A stretch of DNA of 64,000 nt, taken from NCBI GenBank assembly GCA_910577785.1, contig CAJTNT010000022.1, positions 7,292 through 71,291 of the forward strand, in the 5' to 3' direction. Source of the stretch: an uncultured Lachnospiraceae bacterium. Lineage in GTDB: Bacteria > Bacillota > Clostridia > Lachnospirales > Lachnospiraceae. Under the pieces are notes generated by a model, which saw only the letters and a program-made list of their open reading frames with translations, ran no database searches and had not been told where the DNA came from. The position numbers and the translations under genes were made by a program. Below are positions 24,213 through 33,431 of the stretch, in pieces. Numbering within the stretch: the first letter of the stretch is position 1; each line of letters starts with the position of its first letter.

Positions 24213-25725
24213 GGGTATTTGCATATTTCAGCACATTTACTTTCTCAATGGCATCTTTATTCCCTACGATGTTCGCTGCCAACGCCCCAGCAATATTGCC
24301 CATAAAGGCACCAACCTCCATGGGTGCGCCTGCAGCAGCGGAGAGGCTGGCCAATGCAAAAAATGCGTCCCCGGCGCCTATCGTATCTTTTACCTTCAAG
24401 GTAAAGGCTGGACAGGGAACCAGCTTCTGGCTCTCGACAGACGTTGCGCCCCGGGAGCCCTGGGTCAGCCAGCCACGGCTGCCAAAATGTCCAGACAGCC
24501 GGAGCAGGAGTTCTTCTTCCCCCTGGTGGTAATCAGAGAAGGCTAGGCCAAGCTCTTTCTGGTCTAAGGAAAATACATCGGCCCGCTTATATTTTGTAAT
24601 CAAGTTCTTGCCATAGTTCGAGGAATTGGTCTGGCAGTTCAGGGCAAGGAACTTTGCATGCTCCTGGATCATGTCCATTACTTCCCGATCAACCAGCCCA
24701 TGGCCGAAATCACAGAGAATTACGGCATCATATTGGGGAAGCTGGTTCCTTAGCTTTGTTTTAAATTTATCCAGGGATTCCCTGTCGATACACATGGGGG
24801 TAGGGAGGTTGTTTACGGCAAATATCTTGTCCACTTCTTCCCGCTTCTCGTTCAGCGAAACATAGCGGCGCTTTACAATCGTCTCAAATACGCTGCTGTA
24901 TGTCATATCCACCCGCATCTTATTGCTGAGTTCCCCTAAAATCCTGCTATGTACAGCTTCCTCCATCCCCACAATACTCATCAATGTCACCTGATCACAG
25001 AAGGAAGCCAGATGCCTTGCCACTGCCAGCGTGCCGCCCAAGTACTGCTCCGCATATTGGTAACGGGCAGAATATCCGCGGTCCTTGGTCATCAATCCCT
25101 GGACATTGCAGTAGAGGTACTCATCCATAATGGTATCGCCAACTACCAATACTTTTAAATCATTCATCCGCTCTGTCAGGCTTTTGATATCTTCCAGGGA
25201 ATAACGCTGGCTGAAATCTGCGGCAAACTCCCTTACCTCATCTGTCAGGGCGGGAAGGGCATGGTTGATTAATCTGGTAGAGCTGAATACCTGGCCAGTC
25301 GTGTAGGCAATATCGCCGCCATGCTTTCGCACAAGGTCTATCTCCTCCTGGATTTTTCCTGTGATATCATCCTCAGGCTTAGCATATTCCTCGCCTTTTA
25401 CGTATAAGTCGGGCTCCACTGTTTCAATGATATCATCTACCGTATAGCTTTCAGAGAGCATGACGTAATCAATACAGGCAATGGCCGATAGGAACTTCAG
25501 GCGCATCTCGTCATTAAAGTATGGCCTGCCAGGGCCTTTGCGGACGTATGCGGCTGCTGTTATAGATACCACCAGGATATCGCCCAGCTTCTTGGCTTCC
25601 TCAAAATGGATGATGTGGCCTGGGTGGACTAAATCAAAGACGCCGTGGCAGAGGATGATTTTTTTCCCCTCTTTTTTTGCATCTATTATCTCTCCCACAT
25701 TTTCTTTACAGATAATTTTTCCCAT
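24199..25725 (-). CDS. hldE: HldE-like bifunctional heptose-phosphate nucleotidyltransferase/kinase, domain order reversed
   Basis: 508 aa from the ATG at 25725 (MGKIICKENVGEIIDAK). Residues about 1-150 are a nucleotidyltransferase with the diagnostic GVFDLVHPGH motif, and residues about 185-500 a PfkB/ribokinase domain ending in DTIGAGDAFFALAS. Escherichia HldE has the kinase first, so the order is swapped here. The kinase would phosphorylate heptose 7-phosphate at C1 and the other domain would attach a nucleotide. GmhA is encoded nearby; a GmhB phosphatase was not found in the window. The product could be ADP-heptose or another NDP-heptose. Confidence 0.87.
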   Translation of the reverse strand: MGKIICKENVGEIIDAKKEGKKIILCHGVFDLVHPGHIIHFEEAKKLGDILVVSITAAAYVRKGPGRPYFNDEMRLKFLSAIACIDYVMLSESYTVDDIIETVEPDLYVKGEEYAKPEDDITGKIQEEIDLVRKHGGDIAYTTGQVFSSTRLINHALPALTDEVREFAADFSQRYSLEDIKSLTERMNDLKVLVVGDTIMDEYLYCNVQGLMTKDRGYSARYQYAEQYLGGTLAVARHLASFCDQVTLMSIVGMEEAVHSRILGELSNKMRVDMTYSSVFETIVKRRYVSLNEKREEVDKIFAVNNLPTPMCIDRESLDKFKTKLRNQLPQYDAVILCDFGHGLVDREVMDMIQEHAKFLALNCQTNSSNYGKNLITKYKRADVFSLDQKELGLAFSDYHQGEEELLLRLSGHFGSRGWLTQGSRGATSVESQKLVPCPAFTLKVKDTIGAGDAFFALASLSAAAGAPMEVGAFMGNIAGALAANIVGNKDAIEKVNVLKYANTLLNI

Positions 25726-25750
25726 AAAATAATACCATCCTTTTATCCCA

Positions 25751-26413
25751 TTACTCAAAAAAAATAAAACTATAATCGCCTGTATATCCCCATTCCTGAT
25801 ACAGCCATTCCCACTCATCCACAGAATAATAGCTTGCACAGGTAAGCTGCCAATATAATAAATTTACTTCTTCGCTGTCATTCCGAAAAGAATCCACCAT
25901 AATATAGCTATTTTTCTTGCTAACCCTCTCAATTTCCTGTACTGCTTTTTTTAAATCAAATACCTTCAGATTGTGCAAAGCTGCCAAGGAAATCACCAGG
26001 TCAAATTCATTCTTCTCAAATGGAAGTTCTTGCGCTTTGGCATATCTCAAATTTCCACGGACTTCCTCTTTTGCATGCTCTAGCGCATAGTGAGAAATGT
26101 CTATTCCTTCAACCTGCAGGCCTGGAACCGCCTGTGTCAATTCAAATAAAAGATGTGCTTTGCCACATCCTACATCCAGTACCTTCTGGCCTGCCTCTAG
26201 ATGATAATGTTCTGCCAATTTTTCTGCTACGCCCCTCCATCTTCCATCATATGAATAACCGCCATAACCATATTTCCTTTCCCCATCCCAATAATCATAG
26301 CCATACTTTTTTGCAACCTTTGCACACTCTACTTTATCATTCCCAATCACACGATCCAAATAATCCCGTTTGGTGGATTCATGCAATTCTGAAACAAAAT
26401 CAATATATGCCAC
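25751..26413 (-). CDS. Class I SAM-dependent methyltransferase
   Basis: 220 aa. SAM-binding motif I VLDVGCGKAHLL is near residues 79-90, motif II EGIDISHYALEHAKEE follows, and LPFEKNEFDLVISLAALHNL is motif IV. The N-terminal 60 residues (YGYDYWDGERKYGYGGYSYDGRW) are aromatic rich. The gene sits 25 bases before the HldE-like gene and 30 bases after a radical SAM gene, so it probably methylates an intermediate of the same sugar. Confidence 0.87.
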   Translation of the reverse strand: MAYIDFVSELHESTKRDYLDRVIGNDKVECAKVAKKYGYDYWDGERKYGYGGYSYDGRWRGVAEKLAEHYHLEAGQKVLDVGCGKAHLLFELTQAVPGLQVEGIDISHYALEHAKEEVRGNLRYAKAQELPFEKNEFDLVISLAALHNLKVFDLKKAVQEIERVSKKNSYIMVDSFRNDSEEVNLLYWQLTCASYYSVDEWEWLYQEWGYTGDYSFIFFE

Positions 26414-26443
26414 CTTTCCCTCCTGCTCCTACATTGCTAAACT

Positions 26444-27514
26444 TTAAATAAAATTGACATGATTCTTATCCAGGCTAAAATACGTATTCAGCAACTCATT
26501 CCTATCATCATAAATACAATGATGGTTGCATTCCTTCTTGGCATTAAACTCCTGATATCTCTTTTCTGTCTCCTTGGAAAACCATAATTCTTTAAAAGAA
26601 CGCCCCTTAAGGTCACCTACCACGCTTTCCGATACATAAGCCTTATCATGACAAAAATATACCTTACTGTCAGCCGCAATCACTGTGGACAGCCTGTTTA
26701 TGTAACATTTCTCATAACACCGGTGAAATACCAGAGCAGAATCAAAATCGCCCTCATATTTATCAATCACCTGAAAATCTGAATCCTCCAATTTTTCTTT
26801 TGCCCTCTGGATCTGCTCAGTCACTTTCTGCCTAAACGGAGCATGGTATGCAAATACATCACTTGTGACGCGGGCAGCATATTTTATATGGTTTACCCCC
26901 AGACTTTTCACCATTTTTGCCATATCATACACTTGATCCGCATTCTCATGGTTAACCACAAAATTCACGCCTAACTCACACCCATCCTGCTTTTCCTCCG
27001 AAAAACGGCGAATATTCTCACATACCTCATCAAATGCCTTGAGCGGCAGGTTCCGTACTCTTGCATATGTCTCAGCATCTGCCGAATCAAAGGAAATACG
27101 AACCCACTTTGCCTTTGCAAGAACCTCTGCTCTTTCTCCTTTCAATAGCTGACCATTTGTAATAATTGACAGGTCAATTCCCGCCTCCAGAACCTTCTGC
27201 ATGGTTTCAACAATATACGGATACACCAAAGGCTCTCCGCCTCCGCTAAATGTCACCGCCTTTACTCCCATCTCCGACATATCAGCAATTATTTCCTGCA
27301 TCTTGAACCATGGAATCTGGTCTTGTGCATTTACAGAATCAAACAGCCCCAAACTGCTGTCTGCATAACAACAATAATAGCACTTATGGTTACAATGGTT
27401 AGTAGGCTTAATGCGGATATAAATCGGCGCAACCTGTTCCCCCTCTGCAATCCTCTCTAAAATCTTTGCATGGGTAAACACTTTTAAATTACTATATGGA
27501 GTCGCTTTTTCCAT
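26444..27514 (-). CDS. Radical SAM protein with SPASM-like C-terminus
   Basis: 356 aa. The 4Fe-4S motif CNHKCYYCCY (CxxxCxxC) is near residues 41-48 after IRIKPTNH, and FSGGGEP follows near 95. Toward the C-terminus cysteines are spaced as in SPASM auxiliary clusters (CYEKCYINR, YFCHDKAY, CNHHCIYD). Such enzymes use a 5'-deoxyadenosyl radical for epimerisation, oxidation or carbon skeleton change. A second related gene lies at 30213-31280; both proteins end in HVNFI. The substrate is presumed to be a sugar made by the island; unproven. Confidence 0.88.
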   Translation of the reverse strand: MEKATPYSNLKVFTHAKILERIAEGEQVAPIYIRIKPTNHCNHKCYYCCYADSSLGLFDSVNAQDQIPWFKMQEIIADMSEMGVKAVTFSGGGEPLVYPYIVETMQKVLEAGIDLSIITNGQLLKGERAEVLAKAKWVRISFDSADAETYARVRNLPLKAFDEVCENIRRFSEEKQDGCELGVNFVVNHENADQVYDMAKMVKSLGVNHIKYAARVTSDVFAYHAPFRQKVTEQIQRAKEKLEDSDFQVIDKYEGDFDSALVFHRCYEKCYINRLSTVIAADSKVYFCHDKAYVSESVVGDLKGRSFKELWFSKETEKRYQEFNAKKECNHHCIYDDRNELLNTYFSLDKNHVNFI

Positions 27515-27585
27515 TCTCTTTTTCTCCTGTCTATTAACTTTTTCTATTCAGACCTCTGTTTTTTAATGCTAACTATCCTATACTT

Positions 27586-28398
27586 TCATCGCTGACCCAG
27601 ATGGCACAATTCCTGCAAAATATCCTTTATCTTTCTAGAAGAATACCCATATTCCACTGCTTTGGATACATCCAATGTAAAATATCTTTTTTCTTGGGTA
27701 TCATGATTTTCTATCTTAGACTCTGAGTGTGTCCATTCCTTTAAACCGTATACAATCTCCCTTAATTTTACACTTTCTGTATTGCCCAATAAAAAAACCT
27801 CATTCTTCTCATCTTTTTCCAATAGACAAAGCCGCATAATAAATTGCGACAAATCGTCAATATGCAGCACATTATTAAACGCCCTGTCCATATTGTACAG
27901 CGCTATGCTCTCATTCTCCCTCATTTTTTCTATGAGGCGACCTAGGAAAACATCTCTCTGTACTCCTCCCACAATTCCAGGCATACGAATAATATAGTAT
28001 GGGATTCCACTATCCATAATTATTCTCTCAGCCAAATATTTCGTTGCCCCATATAAGCCAGGGTTTACCATAACAGCATCTTCTGTGGCAATATCCGTAT
28101 GCAGTTCCCCATAAATAGAATCTGATGAAAGATAAATAACCCTTTTTACATGATGCTTCCTGCAAAACTCCATCATTGTAATCGCAGTGACTACATTATC
28201 CTGTATAAATTTGTCTGCCGATGCCTTACTGACAGCCGCAGCATAGACCAGGATGTCATAATCGCCTTCATATTTTTGATGTACACTGTCACGTACCATC
28301 TCCAAAAGCTGTATGCATGACTCCATGATAAACCTTTTTTTCAAAAAGCCTCCTACATATCCATGGGGGCTGAATAAAACCACTTTTTTAACAGCCAT
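27586..28398 (-). CDS. NAD-dependent epimerase/dehydratase (SDR), short
   Basis: 270 aa. A variant dinucleotide loop (SPHGYVGGFLKKRF) opens the protein, VYAAAVSKASA follows, then YLSSDSIYGE and the YxxxK motif in YGATKYLAE. PGIVGG and FNNVLHIDDL match the RmlD/WcaG subgroup. The first glycine of the usual GxxGxxG is replaced, so cofactor binding may be altered. It lies seven bases downstream of the transketolase C-terminal gene, so it may reduce or epimerise the product of that enzyme. Confidence 0.83.
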   Translation of the reverse strand: MAVKKVVLFSPHGYVGGFLKKRFIMESCIQLLEMVRDSVHQKYEGDYDILVYAAAVSKASADKFIQDNVVTAITMMEFCRKHHVKRVIYLSSDSIYGELHTDIATEDAVMVNPGLYGATKYLAERIIMDSGIPYYIIRMPGIVGGVQRDVFLGRLIEKMRENESIALYNMDRAFNNVLHIDDLSQFIMRLCLLEKDEKNEVFLLGNTESVKLREIVYGLKEWTHSESKIENHDTQEKRYFTLDVSKAVEYGYSSRKIKDILQELCHLGQR

Positions 28399-28405
28399 AC
28401 TTCTG

Positions 28406-29323
28406 TCACCTGAAATCCTTCACTATTCTCTGGTATATATTCCCTGCATCTAATTTATTTGCTTCTAATACTTGCTGCTGTGTGCCATACCCTTTTGCAA
28501 AGCAATCTTCTAACCCAATTCTCTTTAGCCTATTCCCACATGCATTTGTCGCCAAGATTTCAGCAATCATAGCCCCCAAGCCGCCTATTATGCTATGCTC
28601 TTCCACAGAATAAATCATTGGATGCCTTCCTGCAATTTCCAATATGCCCTCTGCATCTATTGGCTTTAAGGTATGCACACTGACAACCTCTGTTTCAATC
28701 CCATAAGTATGCAGGCGTTGTGCAGCTTCCATTACCTGATATAATATCTCCCCTGTTACAAAAACCGCAAGATCATTGCCTTCCCTCAAGATGCTTATCT
28801 TCCCTGGCAAGACTTCCTTTCCTTGAGGATACAGTTCTTCCGAAAGATTATTCCCAAGCCTGATGTAGACCGCACCTTCTGTCTCATAAGCATAATTCAC
28901 TAGTGTTTTGGTTTCCTGTGGCGTTGCCGGAGAAAGAAGAGTTAGATTTGGCATACATCTCAATACTGCTATATCCTCCGTAGTATGGTGCGTTGCTCCC
29001 AGATAACCATATGCCATACCTGCCCCTATCCCCACAATCTTAACATTTAACCTTTGCAGGCATACATCCAAACGAATAAACTCATAAGCTCGGTAAGCCA
29101 AAAAAGAGCCTATCGTATAAGCAAACGGTATTTTCCCACAGCTTGCCAGTCCCGCCGCCGCTGCCACCATATGCCCTTCTGAAATTCCAAAGTTAAAGTA
29201 CTGCCCTGGCATATCCCGACGGAAATCATCATATACAATCATCCCATTATCCGATACCAAAGAAAGCACATTCCGATCCTTTTGGGCAATCCGATAGAGT
29301 TCCCTCAAATATGTATTCCTCAT
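28406..29323 (-). CDS. Transketolase, C-terminal subunit (pyrimidine-binding and C domains)
   Basis: 305 aa. FNFGISEGHMVAAAAGLA holds the conserved Glu that activates thiamine diphosphate, and TTEDIAVLRCMPNL, VYIRLG and VSVHTLKPID are typical of the C-terminal half. It overlaps the N-terminal subunit gene by four bases (ATGA). Split transketolases also exist in central metabolism, but this pair sits between radical SAM genes in a glycan island, so transfer of a two-carbon unit to or from a surface-sugar precursor is the likely job. Confidence 0.92.
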   Translation of the reverse strand: MRNTYLRELYRIAQKDRNVLSLVSDNGMIVYDDFRRDMPGQYFNFGISEGHMVAAAAGLASCGKIPFAYTIGSFLAYRAYEFIRLDVCLQRLNVKIVGIGAGMAYGYLGATHHTTEDIAVLRCMPNLTLLSPATPQETKTLVNYAYETEGAVYIRLGNNLSEELYPQGKEVLPGKISILREGNDLAVFVTGEILYQVMEAAQRLHTYGIETEVVSVHTLKPIDAEGILEIAGRHPMIYSVEEHSIIGGLGAMIAEILATNACGNRLKRIGLEDCFAKGYGTQQQVLEANKLDAGNIYQRIVKDFR

Positions 29324-30201
29324 CCCTGCAACTCCCTTTCTGTAATCCCCAATTCTTTCTTCACAACCTCCATTTCCTGTGAGTTCGGCATTCGGTAGTG
29401 CCAGATAGGCACATGTTCCATAAAAGAAACTCCTCTCCCTTTTACCGTATCTGCGATTATGATCTTCGGCTGCTCCCTGGCCTCTTTCCGATCCTTTCCC
29501 AAAACTCTGACCAGTTCCCCTATATCATGCCCATTCACATTTTCCACATCCCATCCAAAACTTCGCCACTTTCCCCCCAAGGGATCCATTCTTAAAATCT
29601 CTTCTGTATCGCCCATCGCCTGGAGCTTATTCCTGTCCAAAATAACAGTCAGCCTTCCTAACTTATAATGCGCTGCCGAAAGAGCCGCCTCCCATACAGA
29701 GCCTTCTTGGCACTCTCCATCCCCCAAAAGCACATACGTATGGCTTTCCCTTGCATCTAGTTGGTTCGCCAAGGCAACCCCTACTGCAAACGACAGACCA
29801 TGCCCCAAGGAGCCAGTTGTCGTCTCCACTCCTGGGATATCGCCATATTTCGGCTCCCCGCCCAATAATGACCCCGGCTGGCAGAATGTATGAAGTTTCC
29901 TCTTGGAAATGTAACCAATCCGTTCCAGGACAGAATAAAGTACAAGGCTTGCATGACCCTTGCTGACAATCACCTTATCCCTGCCTTCCCAGTTTGGGTT
30001 ATCCCTGTCATACTTCACAATCCCGCCAAAATATAGTGCCACCATAATCTCAACAGCTGAAAATGCAGATGCGAGATGCCCTGACTTCCCCCTGTATGCT
30101 GTTATCATAATTTCTTTTCTTAGTTCTCTTGCAATGTCTTCTAACATCCTTTTAATCCTCACAGATTTTCGCGGAAAAAAATAATATTCCATTTCGTTCA
30201 A
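29320..30201 (-). CDS. Transketolase, N-terminal subunit (thiamine diphosphate binding)
   Basis: 293 aa. The diphosphate/Mg motif is LLGDGECQEGSVWEAA...LDRNK; substrate histidines are in KSGHLASAFSAVE, SKGHASL and GSLGHGLSFAVG. Translationally coupled to the C-terminal subunit. Together they could make or break ketose phosphates such as sedoheptulose 7-phosphate, the substrate of GmhA in the same island, which would link this pair to the heptose branch. That link is inference. Confidence 0.92.
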   Translation of the reverse strand: MNEMEYYFFPRKSVRIKRMLEDIARELRKEIMITAYRGKSGHLASAFSAVEIMVALYFGGIVKYDRDNPNWEGRDKVIVSKGHASLVLYSVLERIGYISKRKLHTFCQPGSLLGGEPKYGDIPGVETTTGSLGHGLSFAVGVALANQLDARESHTYVLLGDGECQEGSVWEAALSAAHYKLGRLTVILDRNKLQAMGDTEEILRMDPLGGKWRSFGWDVENVNGHDIGELVRVLGKDRKEAREQPKIIIADTVKGRGVSFMEHVPIWHYRMPNSQEMEVVKKELGITERELQG

Positions 30202-30212
30202 TTGAATCCAAT

Positions 30213-31280
30213 TTAAATAAAATTCACATGCTCACTCGGATATTTCAATTCTGACAAATACTTATTCATTTCATCCAGACGGCATAATTCCCGACAGTTT
30301 GACTCCAAATCCATCTTGGAAAAGTATTGTATTAATTTCTTTCTCTTCTCCCCTTCCCATATTACTTCCAGGCTCTCTTCATACAGGTTTCCATAGCTTA
30401 ATTCCCCTTTTCCCATAAAAACAATACATGGCCATAGATTCCCCTTCGCATCGATATATACCATAAAGGGCAATGCAAGGCATTGCGTGTACTCCCGCTT
30501 GCAAATCAGTTTCCGCATAGAATGAGCTCGGAAATAAATTTTAAAATTCTCGTCCCCAATTTCTTTTAGTTCCTCTTCAGTTTCTAACATTTCCTGATAG
30601 TCAACCTGAAGGATATTCCCACTTTGCGGATGTTGGGAAAAGGGTTTAATGGTAAAATAATCTACTCCTATCCTTTTCAGTTCTTTTGCCATAGTGACCA
30701 CTTCATTTTTGTTGTCTGGAAGAAGCAATAATTGGACCCCTATCGTAGTAGATGCTCTCTGCTCTTTCTTTACTCGCACCGCTTCCTGCATGTTATACAG
30801 AACAATCTGCAAGTCCCCTTTTTTACACTGATGAATTTTCTCATAAGTTGCATCCGTTATGCCCGCTGTGCTGAAACGAATCCATGTCAGGGATGCCAGG
30901 CACTCTTTAGATACTTCTGGGGTCAGAAGAACACCATTCGTCGACATGGCAACGTCCATGCCATTCCTTTTTGTCTCATTTATAATATTTAATGCCTCCC
31001 TGTTCAGCAACGGTTCTCCTTCCCCTGCATAAATAATGCTTTTAATCCCTTTTTCCGCAAATTCTTTCAGCCTTTTTCTCAATAGACCTCCATCCAGCAT
31101 CGTCGGATGATAACCTGTATAATCCACTGCACAAAATATACAGCGATGATTACATGCATTTGTCAACCCGATTTCCAATTCAATTGGATATATATTCTCC
31201 CCTCTCATCCATTCAGATACCCTCTGCGGATGGTAAATTAATTTATGGGAATCCATGCGTATGTTATTTTTCATCTTCAT
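30213..31280 (-). CDS. Radical SAM protein (SPASM-like)
   Basis: 355 aa. Start at 31280 (GGAG four bases before) or 31274 (ten bases after GGAG); the gene overlaps the end of the glycosyltransferase by 17 or 11 bases. The cluster motif is CNHRCIFCAV, preceded by ELEIGLTNA; AGEGEPLLN resembles the GGEP motif. C-terminal cysteines (QCLALPFMVYIDAKG, PCIVFMG, CRELCRL) suggest a SPASM/twitch region. It differs clearly from the gene at 26444 within the barrel, so two distinct radical reactions are expected. Confidence 0.87.
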   Translation of the reverse strand: MKMKNNIRMDSHKLIYHPQRVSEWMRGENIYPIELEIGLTNACNHRCIFCAVDYTGYHPTMLDGGLLRKRLKEFAEKGIKSIIYAGEGEPLLNREALNIINETKRNGMDVAMSTNGVLLTPEVSKECLASLTWIRFSTAGITDATYEKIHQCKKGDLQIVLYNMQEAVRVKKEQRASTTIGVQLLLLPDNKNEVVTMAKELKRIGVDYFTIKPFSQHPQSGNILQVDYQEMLETEEELKEIGDENFKIYFRAHSMRKLICKREYTQCLALPFMVYIDAKGNLWPCIVFMGKGELSYGNLYEESLEVIWEGEKRKKLIQYFSKMDLESNCRELCRLDEMNKYLSELKYPSEHVNFI

Positions 31281-33345
31281 CTTTCTCCAAACATTTTGTA
31301 ATCTCATCCAGCACTCTTTTCATCAATATATCATATGTCATAGTATTCAAAGCCGCCTTACGTCCACGCTCAATCATTGCCTTGCGTTCTTCCTCATGCT
31401 CCAAATAATAATGCAACTTTTCCATCAAATCATCCCTGTTATAAAACATGACCACCTCTTTACCGACTTCTATTATCTTCCGTATATCAACTGCATCTTC
31501 TTCCTCTGGAATATAATTGCTGATATAAAAGCCCCCACTCAGCATCGTTTCCCATGCCCTAGCTGCTGATGTCGTTAAAACATTATTTCCTACCACGATT
31601 TTGGAAGCCTGATATATTTTAGACAGCTTTTCCCCATTTTCAGCAATGCCCATAGCGTATTTTTCATATCTTTCTTCTTCCCTCCAACCACTACCCCACA
31701 ATTTTACATTAGTAAACCCCGCATCCAAAATCCAGTCCACCAATACCTGCCGGTATACCCGTTGGTTAAAATTACTATACATATCCTCAGCCAAATAGTT
31801 TATGATTTCTTGTATAAGCGCAATATTATAACGGAAACTCAAGATTCCTTCTATATACTCTTTAAACTCTTTTTCTGAATAAAAAATATTTCCTGTTTCA
31901 TATGCATAATCTTGGTATCCTTTGTAAATCACGCATACATCTTCCTTTAACTTTTCCGGAACTTTTTCTAACACCCCAACAATATGAACATCTACGTTAC
32001 TGGCATGACATACAAAACAAATATCACAAGCATATTTTTCATATTCTTCATTCAAACATAATGGCCTATACATATGGGAATCAGCAGGAATTGCGGCATC
32101 CATGAAACACTTCACCTGATATCCCACTTCCTTAAACTTTTTCCAGGTAATGAAATGATTCATAACAAAATCTCGATCTATCAACTTTAATGGTGTTTCC
32201 TTATCCATAATTTCTGGCAACGGATCTTGAACCCAAGTAATCCATATAATTTCTTTAGGTATCACTGAATATTCAAAACGGAAATGATCAATATTAAAAA
32301 TAATATCTGGCTTAAATCTTTTTATATACTGAATGATATCTCTTTCATAAACCCTATGGATTCCATCTGGCTCCATTAACAACTGCACCTCACATCCAAG
32401 CCTGGACGCGGCTTGCATGCAGTCCCTTGTATGGTATTTTAACGCCGTTGTAAAACAACTTGTATAGAATAAAATTCTTGGTTTCCCACTTTTTATTCTT
32501 ACAATAATATTATCTTGATTCTCTTTATAATACCTTTTTATATCCCTACTACCTTCCAGGTCTTCTCTTTGCCTTATCTCTATCGCCTGTTCTAATATAG
32601 GATGATAAACATCATGAAAGCAGTTATAGTATGCTATGCTTGGAAAAATAACCATATCTTCCCTAAAATACTCGTAAACACCTTGCTTTCCAACTAAAAA
32701 AACAATGCGGTTCTTTTTTAACAAATCTTTTAAGTCATATAAATAGAGAAACAGTTGCCAATTCTTCTCATCAAAAACCACATACACAGGCAATTCCATA
32801 TCTAAAAATGGCTCACTCAAACAAAAGCTTCCTTCTATCCTCCAAATATCCTCTATCCACATTTCATTCACTGTCATAACAGCTTTGTCTTCTTCTTCTG
32901 CAATTTCCTTCACATACCTTACATTTACAGCAAAGCATTTATTCATGCTATCTGCATAGACAATCAGCTCATCATCTTTCCATATTGGAAGCGATTCTAT
33001 CTCTTCCCTTTCCGCTTCCCTATAATGCGAATATTCTTTTAATCGCTTCAGGTTATTTTGATAGTTTTCTTCCAGCGCACTCTTATTGGGCATATAATAA
33101 GCCTCTAAAATTAATTCATATAATGCCTCATCCTTGGTCTTTTCATGGACTGTTATAAAATCTAGAAGCGCTTCCTTATCCATCCGGTTCCGAAACTCCA
33201 ATTTCGCTTTTTCCAATAACAGTTCTGTCTCATTCTCAGGGAACGTCTCTAATAACTTCCCAGATAGTGCCAACGCCTCTCCAATATGGCCTTGTTCTTC
33301 AAATTCCAGCATCTTATCCAAATATTGTGCTAACAGCTTGTCCAT
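31264..33345 (-). CDS. Large glycosyltransferase (DUF3880-like plus GT group 1 C-terminal domain)
   Basis: 693 aa, visibly more AT-rich than the flanking housekeeping genes. The N-terminus (about residues 1-110) is helical, TPR-like (EQGHIGEALALSGKLLETF). A DUF3880-like region spans about 290-400 (TRDCMQAASRLGCEV, FKPDIIFNIDHFRFEYSV, WITWVQDPLPEI), and the C-terminal GT-B half has VKLWGSGW, KIYQASKIVVGNN and TTSAARAWETMLSGGFYI. This organisation is common among clostridial enzymes that decorate flagellin or cell-wall polymers. Donor and acceptor are unknown. The gap of 86 bases before hisF holds no gene. Confidence 0.83.
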   Translation of the reverse strand: MDKLLAQYLDKMLEFEEQGHIGEALALSGKLLETFPENETELLLEKAKLEFRNRMDKEALLDFITVHEKTKDEALYELILEAYYMPNKSALEENYQNNLKRLKEYSHYREAEREEIESLPIWKDDELIVYADSMNKCFAVNVRYVKEIAEEEDKAVMTVNEMWIEDIWRIEGSFCLSEPFLDMELPVYVVFDEKNWQLFLYLYDLKDLLKKNRIVFLVGKQGVYEYFREDMVIFPSIAYYNCFHDVYHPILEQAIEIRQREDLEGSRDIKRYYKENQDNIIVRIKSGKPRILFYTSCFTTALKYHTRDCMQAASRLGCEVQLLMEPDGIHRVYERDIIQYIKRFKPDIIFNIDHFRFEYSVIPKEIIWITWVQDPLPEIMDKETPLKLIDRDFVMNHFITWKKFKEVGYQVKCFMDAAIPADSHMYRPLCLNEEYEKYACDICFVCHASNVDVHIVGVLEKVPEKLKEDVCVIYKGYQDYAYETGNIFYSEKEFKEYIEGILSFRYNIALIQEIINYLAEDMYSNFNQRVYRQVLVDWILDAGFTNVKLWGSGWREEERYEKYAMGIAENGEKLSKIYQASKIVVGNNVLTTSAARAWETMLSGGFYISNYIPEEEDAVDIRKIIEVGKEVVMFYNRDDLMEKLHYYLEHEEERKAMIERGRKAALNTMTYDILMKRVLDEITKCLEKDEDEK

Positions 33346-33431
33346 CCCTCCATGCCCTTCCTAATAATACATCCTTAATAACCTGCGATTTGTCCATCCT
33401 TATAGAAGCATCTGACATTCCATGCCCACCC

